From contig JAACJM010000018.1 of assembly GCA_013368315.1 (NCBI GenBank), positions 825,198-889,197 on the forward strand: DNA of 64,000 bases, read 5' to 3'. The stretch is from Tetrapyrgos nigripes. Lineage: Eukaryota > Basidiomycota > Agaricomycetes > Agaricales > Campanellaceae. Of the stretch, positions 12,883-25,506 are shown piece by piece (the stretch's first letter is position 1; the number at the start of each line of letters is the position of its first letter). The translations under genes and the position numbers were made by a program. The notes below the pieces were generated by a model that saw only the letters and a program-made list of their open reading frames with translations, was not told the origin of the DNA and made no database searches.

Positions 12883-14501
12883 CAGTGGCCAAAAAAATTG
12901 TCCACATGTTTGGCACTTTTGGAAAGATTGCTGATTTAAGAGCTATTGAGCAGAAATCTCAAAACATGGCTGGTGGTAGCAAGAAAGCCTTTGATTAGAG
13001 CTACAATAATCTGTCTATTTTGTCTTATTTGTCCAAATATCTGTGGATTTATGATTGATTTAAAACTGTATGTCATTTGGACAATTTTTTGAGTTGCCAC
13101 TTCAAAATCATTATTGCAATAACCTGATGTGTTATACATGATGTCATGGGTGGAGCTGTACAGTAATGTAATGTATACACTACAATGATGTCATAGCTGC
13201 AACATACAGATGCTCTACAGCCTCTATGAAAATCATGGGGTCCCTCATATCAGCCCAGAAAGACAATCTCTACTCTCTCCTCTTAACTGCCTCTCCATCT
13301 GCAAAAATTGCAGCTCAGACTGGAGTATGGAAGCCAAGAGTTGCTTTTGTGGCTTAAAAGACAAATACAGACAATGAGAACAATACAGCAGGGTGTCCTA
13401 GGAGGCTCTCTACTACTTGTGAAGAGGTTAGATTGGAAAAAAATCCATTCTGGTAGAGCCAGATTGCTACACAAGTGGCCTGAAACATCAAGGCTCTTCT
13501 TGGACAACCTGTCCCAACCTATAACAGCCAAAACATTCCTGAACATGTCTTGTGGCAATCTCCAAAAACACAGAACAAGTGCAAACTTACAGTGACTTGC
13601 AGCAAGGCTCACTTGAAGTTTGCACAGATGTAAAAAGACCGGGCTGTAGAAGGCTAGAAGTGGGTTATTTTCTCAGATAAGACCAAAACCAACTATTTTG
13701 GGGCAAATATGCCCCAGCATGTGTGAGAAAAGAGAGATAAATTCATGGTACAGCAAGATGTGACAGAAATGATGACATTTGAGAGAGAAAATGACATGAT
13801 GGGGTAGGGTATGGGGCAACAGTAAGCAGTAAAAATGGTCCAGATGAAGGGGAAGATAGATTGCAAACACTATATGACCATCTTAAGTAACAAAATCTGG
13901 GAAAGCATTAATAATATGGGAGTTGATCCAGAGGTGGCCATTTTTCAGCTGGGTATTAACTTTCTAAAGTGCTATATCCAATGGTTTCCTTTATCAGAAC
14001 ATGTCTCTCTACCTATAAAAGCAACACTCTGCTTTCATACTTCAGTCTGAGCTGAAATTTTGATGGAGGGAGGGGCAGTTTGGAGGAGAGAGTAGAGATT
14101 GTCTTTCTGGGCTGATATGAGGGACCCCATGATTTTCATAGAAGCTGTAGAGCATCTGTATGTTGCTATGTATGCTCCAGCTGGCAGCTATGACATCATT
14201 GTGGTGTATACATCACATTACTGTACAGCTCCACCCATGACATCATGTATAACACATCAGGTTATTGCAATAATGATTTTGAAGTGGCAACTCAAAAAAT
14301 TGTCCAAATGACATACAATTTTAAATCAATCATAACTCCACAGATATGTGGCCAAATAAGACAAAACAGATGGATTATTGTAGCTCTAATCAAAGGCTTT
14401 CTTGCTACCACCAGCCATGTTTTGAGATCTCTGCTCAATAGCTCTTAAATCAGCAATCTTTCCAGAAGTGCCAAACATGTGGGCAATTTTTTTGGCCACT
14501 G
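12883..14501. mobile_element. Tc1/mariner-type relic with long terminal inverted repeats
   Basis: The element starts CAGTGGCCAAAAAAATTG and ends with its inverted copy, flanked by TA at 12881-12882 and 14502-14503. The inverted arms are unusually long: left about 12883-13335, right about 14031-14501, near-identical by eye with small indels. The 0.7-kb centre holds a decayed transposase. It sits in a coding exon of NWD-A, one base from the donor site. Confidence 0.9.
13336..14030 (+). pseudogene. Decayed Tc1/mariner transposase
   Basis: Translating across stops gives patches of Tc1-family sequence: an AHLKFAQ segment, KWVIFSDKTKTNYFG (compare the family's W..V.FSDE..F, about 13660-13705), and a block resembling the region before the second catalytic Asp (about 13830-13950). 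Several in-frame stops are present. The C-terminal SPDLNP.E block is not visible, so the gene is also truncated by the right inverted repeat. No activity is expected. Confidence 0.6.
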
Positions 14502-14503
14502 TA

Positions 14504-14924
14504 ACATCAGCTGGCCCGGGCCGTGAAATAGGATTGTTCCTGCTACTGGCAAATTTATTTCACTTTATTTCTAGAAGCAAAGCAAAATTATACATAGGAT
14601 TCATGCGGCTTTGAGCGGTTGCTGTTGAGTCTACACCAGCTCTATTTCACATTATCAGTAAAGCTGTGAAACTGTAGACTCTAAGAATACTTACCTTGGC
14701 TTAGTCAGGGCAATAGACGCATTTGTAATAGCCTGACTGCTTTGAGCTGAAATCTCCATGTTCCTTGTATCGGTCATTTCGTGAGCTGTGCAGTAGAATC
14801 ACTGAATAATTTTTCCCTACTATTTCTTCATTGAATACTTACCTTGCTTCTTCTCCATTTTTTGTTCATTTTTTGATGATTTATTCCTTGTTTTCTTGGA
14901 TTTCTTTGATTTCTTCGATGGCAT
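14504..14924 (-). CDS. NWD-A 5' exons, cut off by the mariner insertion
   Basis: Proposed exons on the minus strand: 14924-14843 (ATG; basic start MPSKKSKKSKKTRNKSS), 14785-14695, 14641-14594, and 14545 to the mariner border at 14504. Introns are 57, 53 and 48 nt; the first two have GTAAGT donors and all end in AG. The phases chain without a stop. If the mariner and one TA are removed, the last exon ends in ..TTAG, abuts donor GTTTGT at 12879, and continues in frame to 12821. The segment is rich in Lys and Ser at first, then Ser, Thr, Ala and Gln, and probably disordered. With the transposon present these exons cannot join the body normally. Confidence 0.6.
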
Positions 14925-14948
14925 ATTGATGTTTGATGAAACAGAGGT

Positions 14949-15330
14949 GATTTATGTCGAGAGCGCTCAGAGGAAAGTGTCCAATACACGTGAGGTTCTT
15001 TTGACAGTGCAGAATGATAAGGTTGGGAAAAGAAGCTGCGACACAGCAGGTGATATATGTCAAGAGCGCTCAGATGAAAGTGTCCAATGCACGTGAGGTC
15101 TCTTTGACAGTGCAGAATGATATGATTTGGAACGTAGGTGATAGATATCAAGAGCGCTCAGAGGAAAGTGTCCAATGCACGTGAGGTCTCTTTGACAGCG
15201 CAGAATGATAATGTTTGAGAAAGAAGCTGCGACACGGAATGAAAAGCTTGGAACGCAGGTGATAGATGTCAGTAGCGCTCAAAGGAAAGTGTCTAATGCA
15301 CGTGAGGTTCTGTTGACAACGCAGAATGAT
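14949..15330 (-). promoter_or_regulatory. Tandem CACGTG array upstream of NWD-A
   Basis: Four imperfect repeats of about 90-120 bp. Each has AGCGCTCA, then GAAAGTGTC, then TGCACGTGAGGT (first unit TACACGTGAGGT), then TTTGACA and GCAGAATGATA. CACGTG centres lie at 14987, 15090, 15178 and 15299. The spacings 103, 88 and 121 are not multiples of 3, so this is not a coding repeat. The same core recurs in front of NWD-B and NWD-C. CACGTG is the classic bHLH (E-box) site; which factor binds is unknown. Confidence 0.65.
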
Positions 15331-17689
15331 GTTGTTTTGCGCGAAATACTCACGGAAAAACAAGGCTTGCTGAAGCATGATAAGATGACTCGGATAATCT
15401 TCTGAAAAGAACGTCACTGACATCAATACTTGTAAAAGAGGTCGAGTTTTGAACACAATTTTTTGCCTGTACATTAAGCCCCAAAGTGACCCAGACTCTT
15501 GCAAAAGAGACACCTAAAACGCGTCTACTTATAACACATTCGCTGTCTGCTACTTAGAAGGATAACAGCACCTTGATCGCATACAGGTAGGTCATTTATT
15601 CATCGGACTGTTATCTACTTCAAATTTTGTCGTTTATCATTATACCCTTTCAGACGATGGTTTGAGAATGAGGGGAATGAAGCAACTCGATCCACAGAAG
15701 ATGAGCTACAGCCTACGTTTCAACGTGGTAGCTGAAGATTTCTGGGTAGGGGGACACCTACTTTGTATCAAGCAGCTAGTGGACCACTTGTGAGATCGGG
15801 GTGCAGACTGACGTTGTAGTTCTTTTTGCTGAGATGAGATTGGTCGTGAAACATGATCAAGAACATTAACGCATATCTTTGCATGATAATGAGAGCTTGA
15901 TTCGCTTCAAAGTGTGAAAATAAGTACGCCGTAAAAATGTATACTATGGCCAAGTTATGATGTCCGAACTCCCAGTCATCCTTCCTCTTCCACCTCTTTC
16001 CTTCGTTCTTTCAGCTATGCATGGTCTTCCAGCAGCTTCTTTTTTGCCCACCGACCCAAACTTGGGTTTGTCGACGTCTTCACCTATTCGCTCATTTCAC
16101 CTGACAACACGAATACAAGTGGAACGGCAAGTCGCAGGTCTACAAGGATCCCCACCAGTAACTAGTGTCTCTTCAGCTACTTTGACAAACGTCAATCTTC
16201 TATCTGCCTACGCGCAACGTATCAAAACCAAAAACCCCTTCCGAAAGCCTCGTGATACGTTGAGAACCCCGGAGTGAACGTTTTACATTGAAGAGTACGC
16301 AATGTGCAGAGTAGGTGTGTTGACTTACCTCTTCTGCATCAGTTTTCCCCCTTCTCAGTTGTTTCCTACTCCTCGTCTTTTCGTTAACGAGAAACTGTGC
16401 TAAGTTTAACACCGTTAGCGTAGTGTCTTCCTGTATGCCCCTTCACCTGATAACTAAGGTCTAGAAGCGTTGAAATTGGGCTGAGACGGTTGTTTCCAAA
16501 GCGGTTGATGGAGGTGTCATTGAGCTGCCTTGGGTACGTGCTTTCTATCTTTTCTTTTCCGTTGTCGTTCTTGTTCATTCTCACATTCATATATCTTCTC
16601 GCAACATTTGTTTCCTAGCACTACGCCTACTACATTGTTTCCCCGTCTCTCCTGATCCCTCCAGACTCCTGCTTAATCTCGTCCGCCGTTCCTTTACCCA
16701 CCGTCCTCTCCAGTGCCCCATCTCTTCTATCCGTCTTATTCTCTATCCCAACACTAATCTCCCTTTTCACGCAGGAAAACTCATACTCCCTCCCCCGTGA
16801 ATCCACAACTCCGCCCGTTCCCCGTTCCTTCATGGCTTATTGTACACCCAGTACTAGTCCTCAATCCATGACTCAATATCTTCAAATCAAATTCAGATCC
16901 GCGTGAACTAACCAGCCAACCTGGAAAAAGCTGGAAGAAAACTGAGCATCATGTTAGAGGGGGTTGGTTGGGAAATACGTCGCAAGGAAGGGTAATGGGG
17001 AATATAACTGATGCGAGAGGTGTGAGAGGAGGAAGAGGTTTATTGTTGAGTGTTTTTCTACGTTTTGGCTTCTGGCGAGGTTTTCACTTGGAGTTGGTAA
17101 TACCTTTTTCATGACAGCTTAACGTCTTTTTCCCGTTTGCTTCCTCTCCTTCTTCTCTCGTATATTTTTTCTTTAGGGCCTTTCATGCGCATATACTAAC
17201 CCTACCCCCCTACTCCCTGTTCCCCAATCCCCTTACCCCTCCCCTCCACTTTCTCGTGATACACCAGACCCAATCCAAGTCAGTCAGGATCATTATTATG
17301 CACCCGAGGCCGCAAACAATGACATAGCAACTCAGTCAGATAGGACAAATAGAAAAAGGTGCGAAGGGGAGGGATGCAGAACGATGGAAAGCAATTAGAA
17401 TGGGGGTGTGAGTGGGAGTATGATGGTGAGGTGTCGTTTGCCTGATTTCGCTGTGAGTGTCGTTTTAATTCTCTTGTTTTTGAAACGGAGTGAAGATTTG
17501 GTGGGAGGGGGAGAAGCAAAAGGATAGAGAGAGGGGGGTGGAACGAAGGGAGGTTGGGGAAAGAGGCCGCGTGTCATTGTTTGTGTCGTTGTGGTCAAAG
17601 CCCAGACTTCTGGCATATATAGACGTACAATGACATAGATCTTCTGTTTCTGGGTCAAAATAAGTAATCCAGTCAATTATGACTGAAAT
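15331..17689. other. Spacer with a diverged repeat unit
   Basis: No gene recognised. From about 15.96 kb it resembles the spacers at 31.7-34 kb and 43.9-45.4 kb in layout: pyrimidine-rich tracts with CTAAC-like branch points, an exon-like stretch ending CCTTGG|GTACGT near 16534, and the CACCCGAGGCCGC module at 17301. It is a decayed member of the repeated unit. Confidence 0.45.
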
Positions 17690-20611
17690 GGTGAGTCTGT
17701 TACACCAAATTACTACTTACCCAGGTACTACGCTGAGGAGGCGGAGGGACACAGGAATAAACCGTGTGGCTGTGCACACGCGAAAACGACAGAAGAGTCG
17801 AGCTCATCGTTGCAGACGGCGCCGACGACAAAATACGCAAGCAACAGTCTTCAGAGTTGAGATGGTGGTTTGAAGAGTCTCAAAGAACCAGTTTACGAAA
17901 AATCAGCACTGTAGGCCGAGAACTGTGCTGGATGCAGCAGTTTGAGTTTGGATGACGATGGAATGCAGCTTTCTTCTTGACAATGATCACGACGACTGGC
18001 GACCTGCAACTCTGGACTCTCTTCCAACGGACTCTCATTCTGCTATCTCTGTGTTTCTGCTTCACCGACACCTCAGAAGATCTCATCCCATATCCCAGCT
18101 TCTATGCTGGGTCTGATTCCAATTCTGAAGACTGATCACGATCATTCGTCAAGGCACAGCGGTGGGGATGGAGTAGACTGAATGGGACGTGGAATGTTGA
18201 CGTTGAGGGGTAGGAGAGAGAGATGTGTGTGGATGTAAAGGGAAGTCCGGCGTTCTGTCGTTAAAGTGAGTCTTTTCAATCCTCGCATTTTGTTTCTTCT
18301 TTTCTTCTTCCCTTCGACCTTGCCTGCAGTCTCTTAGACTTTTCTATAGATCTGTTCCTCTCCCTCCTTCTGTTTTCTTCCTTTTTGTTGTCACTTTCTT
18401 CATCATGTGTCCAGGTCTATCTCACTCCTCCCGCTCCTCATGTTCTTCTATCCTACTTCTACATGCCCTTATCACTCTATGTTGCTGACGACCTCTACCC
18501 TCTACTCAATCTGCTCTATAGACCTTGCTGGCACACTGGCAACTGCTATTCTGGAAGGTCAACGAATACACGACTCGGAGTCAGTTGAAGACTTTAGAAT
18601 GGTGACGTACTGACTGTTTGGGTTCAGTGTTGAGGGTTAGGTGTGTCTCAGAAGGAAGTGGGCGTAGCAACGAGTGGGGGGAGGGAGGGAGAATGGATGG
18701 CTTTCGGTTTCTTTGCCCTTGGAGCTACAGTGGGTTCTTTTTTACTTTCGTCCTTGCCGAGTCGACGCCTTCGCGTTTGTCGACCTTATCATGGACTCCG
18801 GTCATCCTTCCGACTTTGCCCCCTCTTTCTTTGATGCCTCTACACTCTGGCCTCTACGCCTTCCACCTACCGCCCTCGCCGTCATCTGAATTATTTCAAC
18901 TGATCATGCAATTTCTCTTTGTATAGGACGCACTCAAACCTCAGCGTATCATCTAGTTTTGTTCGGTCCGGTCGACATAACTCCCGAAAGCATCAACGTG
19001 CAATGTAATAGACCTGGGCAGAATACACTATTGTCCATATGCCTTCCTTATCGTCAAGGATAGCTCAGTTGCGGTTATCAGGGTTGATTGAAAGCGGAAA
19101 AGAGTAAAGCTGTGGGCTAGGATGCGTTTTGACACGACGATGTGTGAGCATGTAGATGACGTTAATTGATATTCTGTCTTGAAAACTTGAAAACTCGAAA
19201 CATTGAGATTTTTATATCTCCTCGCAACTTTGAGGAAAGGAGAACGAGTTGACTGGGACAGGTAGACTCGCAGATGTGATAAATATACGCATATGCTTAG
19301 ATGTTAACACATCGGTAGTGATAGAGCATACATGTATAACGTCCCGCGCCTTACACTCTTCCCCCGCCCCCAAAAAGTCCCCCTTGAGACCCTCAGACCT
19401 CTTCTCCGCCTCTCCATCATTTTCTTGACTTTTCGACGTTTTGAATTTTGACTTTGCAAGTTTTTCAAGTCGTGTTTGGAGGCAGATCTTGATTGTATAT
19501 ACGCCATGAGAGAACGACAGGAATCACGAACGAGATGATGGCCTTTTCTGGGGGCAGAGAGGTATCAGTGCTGGTGAAGATACGGGCAATGGATAAGACA
19601 TAGAGGAAATAAAGGCAGAGATCAGAGAGAAATGAGGAATAGTAGAAAAGGCGAGTAGGTGGGAGGAGGCAGATGAAAGCGGGGGAAATGACGAAAGACA
19701 ACGAAAGAGAAAGACTAAAAAGATAGGAAAGTCCACGCACCCATCACAACCTCCTCGACTCCTCTAAAAGCAACCAGCTCATCACCATCTTGGACGAAAG
19801 ACCCCAACGCCCAATCCAGGTCAAGAAGTGCATAGAAAGACTCAAGAAAGACTCTGCAACAATGGCATTAGTATTGGTTGTGAAAAGACAAGCAAAAGTA
19901 GTAATGAAAGAGAACGAAACGAGACGAAAAACAACACACCTGATATTACTATTCTTCGCATATCCATCACTTGTACTCCCAACGTGAAATAAAACACGCT
20001 TTTTGCGGAATTTTCAAACAGCGTATACCCTGGGACCAGAGTTTGCGCATGCGTTGGTGTTGGCGCATGGCTGTGGGCATAGTTGGAGGCGTGGACTGAA
20101 AGAGGGTTGGCGGTAGTCGTCGAAGGAGTGGTTAATGCAGCAGAGGTGACACTTGTTGCCTCGGAGGTCCTTAGAAGGCTCTCATTACCAGCTGTGAGTT
20201 GGCGGGCGGATTGAGAGAATAACCTGCAACCCAGAATGACGCGTACCTTTCGGTTTCCGGTCCGAATCTAGACTGACTACACAGCCACATCAAGCCTTTC
20301 TGTCGTTCGCCCACCAAAGACACGACAAGAACCACTCCACTCAGCCATGAAACGTCCTTTGCATTCACCTCTTTCTTCTCATTTTGTGTGCGTTCAGGTC
20401 TCCCAGGGGTTTCCGCTTCACCTCCCAGCTCAAACTCAATATTCGCTCAATGACAACACGGATACTTATTCGAATACACATGAAAACGTTCTCGTTCCCC
20501 TCTTGTTGCCCATTACCTCTTCCTCGTCTTTTCTCCCAGCCTTTCAATATTTCACCTCCCGCTCTTCCCCTCAAATGGCAACCAAGACAATACTAACACC
20601 ATCCCTGACAG

Positions 20612-20720
20612 TCTTCTTCTTCACGGAACCACTCTACATATTAGAATTGTGCGTCAGAGTCTCCTATGCAAAACTGTGACGGATGGTTCATATTTAGTAG
20701 TATGGAGGAGGATGTTTCAG
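20612..20720 (+). pseudogene. Exon-like relic of a recurring unknown gene
   Basis: Bounded by an acceptor (TACTAAC branch point then CTGACAG) and a donor (CAG|GTACG). It is nearly identical to 35926-36034 but carries an in-frame TGA. The product family is unknown; see the findings. Confidence 0.4.
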
Positions 20721-21650
20721 GTACGCGGCATTCCTCTTCTTTGTTTTTCCTCCTCATAATCTTGTTCTTTATGGTACTCTGACCCTGTCATTCTAGTATC
20801 CTCATTCCTTTTTGGTACCATTTCCCTCCTTCCCCTCCTTCCCCTCCTCCACTATATTACCATCTATTCTCGTCCATAAACTCATACTCTCCCCCTTTCT
20901 CTACCTATCACTGATCCCCTCCCATACAGAAAAATCTAGACCCCCCACCCCCCCCCTCAACTCTGCCTCTCTCTAATCTCTCAAAGTGCACTGCATACAT
21001 ATTGTATTATTAGATGAGTAGGGTTGGAGTATGCTCTGAGGAAGGGTCAGGGAAGGGTGATATATGCAGGAGAAGGTGGTTGCTTTGTATCGGTGAGTGG
21101 GCATTTTTCCTGAAAGTTTTGTGGGTGTTTTGGAATTTTGGAATTTGGGTTTTTCTGATTTGATTTTCACTTTCTTTTCTATTCCTCCCTTTTATCATTT
21201 CTTTCTTTCTCACTTGGCATGTCAGAGTCATTGTCTCGTGTTCTTATTTTTGTTCTCTCAGCTTTACTTTGTCTATGTGTATGCATACATATGCTAACCC
21301 CCTTCCCCCCTTCCCCCCTTCCCTTTCTACCCCTCCCCCACCACTTTCTCGTGATACATGAGACTCAACCCATGTCATCCATGATCATAGGCACCCGAAG
21401 CCGCAAAAAATTACATGGCAGCTGGTATGAATAGACAATTATGGCAAATAAGAAAAGGTGCCACTGAGGCAGAGCAGTGGCGTTGGGGAGTGTGCATCAG
21501 AACTGTTTGGGGTATTCTTTGCCAGGTTTGGCTGGCAGTGGTGTAGTAAATTTCTTGGTTATTAAATGTTGTGAGGGCAAGGGGATGAAAGGAAATGTTG
21601 GGGGGAGGGGAGGTAGAATAATTGGTGGTGGTGGTGGTGGGGGGGGGCGA

Positions 21651-21745
21651 ACAATTGGGGGGAGAGATAGAACAATTGGGGGGAGAGATAGAACAATTGG
21701 GGGGAGAGATAGAACAATTGGGGGGAGAGATAGAACAATTGGGGG
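21651..21745 (+). repeat. 21-bp minisatellite, about 4-5 units
   Basis: Tandem units of GGGGGGAGAGATAGAACAATT. The duplicated spacer at 36.97-37.02 kb has only about one unit, so the array expanded in this copy. It creates long Pro- or Gly-rich open frames that are not genes. Confidence 0.9.
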
Positions 21746-22474
21746 AGGAGGGTACAACAATGGAGGTAGGGGAGTACAATAATGTGAGGGGGGAAGGGTG
21801 GGTGTTGGGGTGTATGGGGGGAGGGGGTGGGACAAAGAATGAGGTCTGCACTGCATCACCCATGACATTTTTCCTTCCTTTTGCCTTTGTTGTTGTTTTC
21901 ATTTGTTTTCATTGGCTTCGTTGTTTTTCGTTTCTGTATTTTATTCATTGGTAATCTCTCTCCCCCCTTCTCATTTATCTCTAATGTTCACACTTTCATA
22001 TTCATGTATAGGCTCCAATAAATATTTGCCACCAAGAACAGAAAGTCAAGAAAACAATTGAGAATGGAGGACAGATCTCAGAGGGGAGCAGGCATTCTGC
22101 CTCTGATTCCTAGTGAGGCGCAGATGGGAGGAAGTTGAAATAGAGGGGGTTTGGGTGAGTGATATCATACACTTATGTAGGACTGTACTTTCATCAATAC
22201 TAATTCTAATATAATACATACCATGGCATCTTTCAAACAATACCAACTATATGCATTCTGAGCTCAGCAATGCAAAATAACAATGGTTTGTGAGAAGAAA
22301 GTTACTTAAAAATTGGACATGACCACCTTATCTCAACAATTCTTGATGAAAAAAAGATATAACTTCACATAGCAAGAAAATTACTTACCTAGTATCTTAA
22401 ACAAAGTACGAAAATAGATTCAAAATATAAACTGAGCTGATTTATTGCAGTAGGTAGTCACGAATTTGAAATCA

Positions 22475-25400
22475 TTACATTTTACAGAGCTTGTCAGATT
22501 CATTCCTTATCACGATAACACTTAGCCTCCTTGTATGTCCCAACAAAGGCTGTCCAATGACATTTCCATTGCTTGTGTCCCAGATCCTTACTATTCCATC
22601 ATATGAGCCAGACACAATTCTGGTTCCATCAGGTGAAAATGCAACTGAATAGACCTCATCTGTATGTCCTAGCAAAGGCTGTCCAATGGCATTTCCAGTG
22701 CTTGTATCCCAGATCCTTATTGTCCTATCATCTGAGCCAGAAACAATCCTAGCGCCATCAGGAGAAAATGCTACACAGTAAACTCCTCCTTGATGACCCT
22801 GTCCTGGCTCATGAATGACAGACTGAACACTTGAATCCCAGATCCTCACTGTCTGATCATCTGAGCCAGAAATGATTTTGGATCCATCAGGAGAGAATAC
22901 CACTGAACTGAACTGATCCTGGTGTCCTTGATAAGGCTGGCCAATAGCTGCTCCAGTGTTTGCATCCCAGATCCTAACTGTCAGATCATCTGATCCAGAC
23001 ACAATTCTGGTCCCATCAGGAGAGAAATTTAATGCATAGCCTCCATCTTTGATTTGCCAACATACATCTCCATTGTTTGCATCCCATATTGTCACATCAT
23101 CTGAGGCAGCAGCAATTCTAGCTCCATCAGGAGAAAATGATACTGACCAAATTATGCCATTCAGTTGGAATGGCTTTCCAATGGTGTCTCCAGTCAAGAT
23201 GTCCCAAATCCTCACTGTTTTGTCATCTGAGCCAGACGCAAGCCTAGTCCCATTAGGAGAAAATGTTACTGTGTTAATGGTATCTTCATGTCCCTGAAAA
23301 GGTTGCCCAATTGCCTCTCCAGAAATTGCACTCCAAATTCTTACAGTCTTATCATGTGAGCCAGAGGCAATTCTAGTTCCATCAAATGAAACTGCCACTG
23401 AGCTGATGAAGTTTGTATGCCCTCGAAGAGGCTGGCAAACAATATTTCTGTTATTAGCATCCCAGATTCTGATTGTTTTATCATCTGAGCCAGATACCAT
23501 TCTTGTACTGTCAGGATAAAAGGACACTGATCTGACCCAGTCTTGGTGTCCAAAAAAAGGCTCTCCAATTTGCTCCCCATTATTTATATTCCACATGATG
23601 ATCTCCTGATTTCCCAGCCCAGTAACAACTCTTTCTCCGTCTGGAGAAATGCTCATGCAGAAAACTACTGAAGGTGTCTGCCAATAACCAATGGAAGGAT
23701 TTGATAGCAGTGTGCTTGATACTTTGACTACTTTGTCCAGCCTTTGGCTTAGAGCTGGATAAAATGGCATGATGCTAAGATACATATGTGGGGTCATATT
23801 TTTTACACTGCTTAAGCCAAACACATTTGCCATGTCCTTCATTTCTTGTACAGCTTCCTGGCTTGTAGAGCTAATTAACTTGTTGGCCTGACACATCTGT
23901 TTGTTATATACAAAAACGCTTTCAGTTAGATATTATATGACGTACAACTAATTTTGACATACCTTTGAAATTGATTGAAGATTATTGATACATTCTGGAA
24001 GCTTCTTCAACAGGTTCATTGCCTCAATCCAGAAAAGAATTTTGAGCTTGAAAAATGTCTCCATTTTTTCTACCAGGCTTGTATCCAACTCTGTTCCTGC
24101 AACATGATATGCCCAATAGATACATGAATATTGAGTTGCTCCACTTAAACTTTGGGCTATCTTGGTTTTAATATCTGGCACATCATCATATCACTCAAAA
24201 ATGAGGAAGGCAGGTTGCAGATGTTAAATTTAAGTTGACACTGCATTAAACTAAGACACTGTTTTGCAAGGAGCCTGTGATGACTGATTGAAATGCATTA
24301 CAGATTCTTTGCCCTTGTCTCTGAAGTCATGTAGTCTGCAAATAAGGCATGGAAGGTATAGATCCCTTGATCATCCTCATTGATATACAAAACAGACTGT
24401 AGTTCTGTTACTGTAGCTTGAACACTTCCCAAGTCAAGCTTTAGCAGTTCTGAGATAATTTGGCATGAAACAGGTGTAGCAGTTGTGATCACAGTGTAGA
24501 TAACATTCAAGCTCTGCTTCTGCTCTAGATGGGATAACTTTGACAATGAAAGCACTTCCTCAAGTATTTGACCATAAAGGACATCCAGAACTTGAGTCTC
24601 CACTTTGTCTGGTGTGCGCTTCAAGTCAAGAATGTTGGCCAATCGAACTTGAGCTCTTAGTCCACTTCCAGTGATATATTTGATAATAGTAGCTGCATAG
24701 ATGAACAATACACCCGACTGTTCCAAAAGTCTTTCCATCTTGTCTTTGGAGATAGACATTTGACTAAGGCTCTGCTGAAGAAAAATAGATATATCGTCTC
24801 TAACAACACTTTTCTGTATATTGTGCAAATAAAAATGTTGCAAGGTCTGCTTTTCCTGCTGCATCATATCAAAGTCAAAATGCACTTTGATATGCTCTGG
24901 GCGGCTCGTCAGAAAGAACTTCAGGCCTGGGATGTTCTCATCTCTAATGGCTGGAATGAGATGTTTCAACACCCAAGAAATGTTTTCGCATTCATCCAAA
25001 GCATCAATTACTACTACTAGACTGTGAGATGAGGGAGCTCCTGTCCACAGATTTGTAAGAACTTTTTTCAGTTGACTGTCTGGTTCTTTGAGAGCAATAT
25101 TTGGCTCTAGATTGAGTATTTTTCTGATTGCTTGTGCATAATCTCTGGAATATTGAGCTAATTGATATGCAACTGTTGGAATGACCCTGTGATAATCTTT
25201 GCACTCCCCAATCTGACAAGAGCAGAAAAATGCTCCTGCTAACAATCCTCTTTCCTCCAGCTGAAGACATACAGATTTCGCAATGGTACTTTTTCCAGTT
25301 CCTGCCATCCCACACATCCAGTAGCCTGCTGGAGCATCAGGTGAAGTATTCTCTGCCCAGCTTATGATACTTTGCAATATATCCATTCGAGTGCCCTCAA

Positions 25401-25490
25401 TACAAACATTTCTTGCACCAACATCATGAAATGCCTTTTTGGCTGGATTTAACCTGTCAAAAACTTCCAATAGTTCTGGCTCAGATTCAT
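22475..25490 (-). pseudogene. NWD-B: NACHT-WD40 pseudogene
   Basis: Paralogue of NWD-C. It starts inside what would be the second NACHT exon (acceptor at 25491) and keeps AFHDVG, P-loop GMAGTGKST, VVVIDALDE and FFLTSRPE. It breaks at a TAA replacing a Tyr codon (24298-24300), has a 2-nt frame change near 24187, a 66-nt intron at 23897-23962, and then nine WD40 blades. In blade 10 the sequence jumps to the end of the gene (about 22523), deleting several blades, the last intron and most of the tail. The 5' exons are also gone: the remains of the intron join repeat sequence that lies about 0.95 kb further upstream in NWD-C, over a short shared ACACCTACC-like string. A truncated product is conceivable but unlikely. 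Confidence 0.88.
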
Positions 25491-25506
25491 CTATTTGACA
25501 GAGCAG

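Larger units (their letters stand above)
17690..22474. repeat. Segmental duplication, copy 1 (downstream of NWD-B)
   Basis: Readable copies of this stretch occur at about 34.03-37.79 kb and, in part, at 60.84-61.0 kb. Shared marks are the AGTCGAGCTC and GTTGCAGACG string near 17800, a block from about 19740 through GGCATTAGTAT (19865), the exon-like piece at 20612-20720, the CACCCGAAGCCGC module at 21392, and the flank just before the NWD stop. Copy 1 has extra sequence at about 18.1-19.7 kb. No intact gene is seen. Confidence 0.7.

Noticed and set aside
14949..15330. CRISPR-like array
   Set aside because: The repeats are long, imperfect, unequally spaced and in a eukaryotic genome with no cas-like genes. 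They fit promoter repeats.
21411..21902. Pro-rich and Gly-rich frames of 100-160 codons
   Set aside because: They are translations of the 21-bp minisatellite and G-runs, and the duplicated spacer does not keep them.
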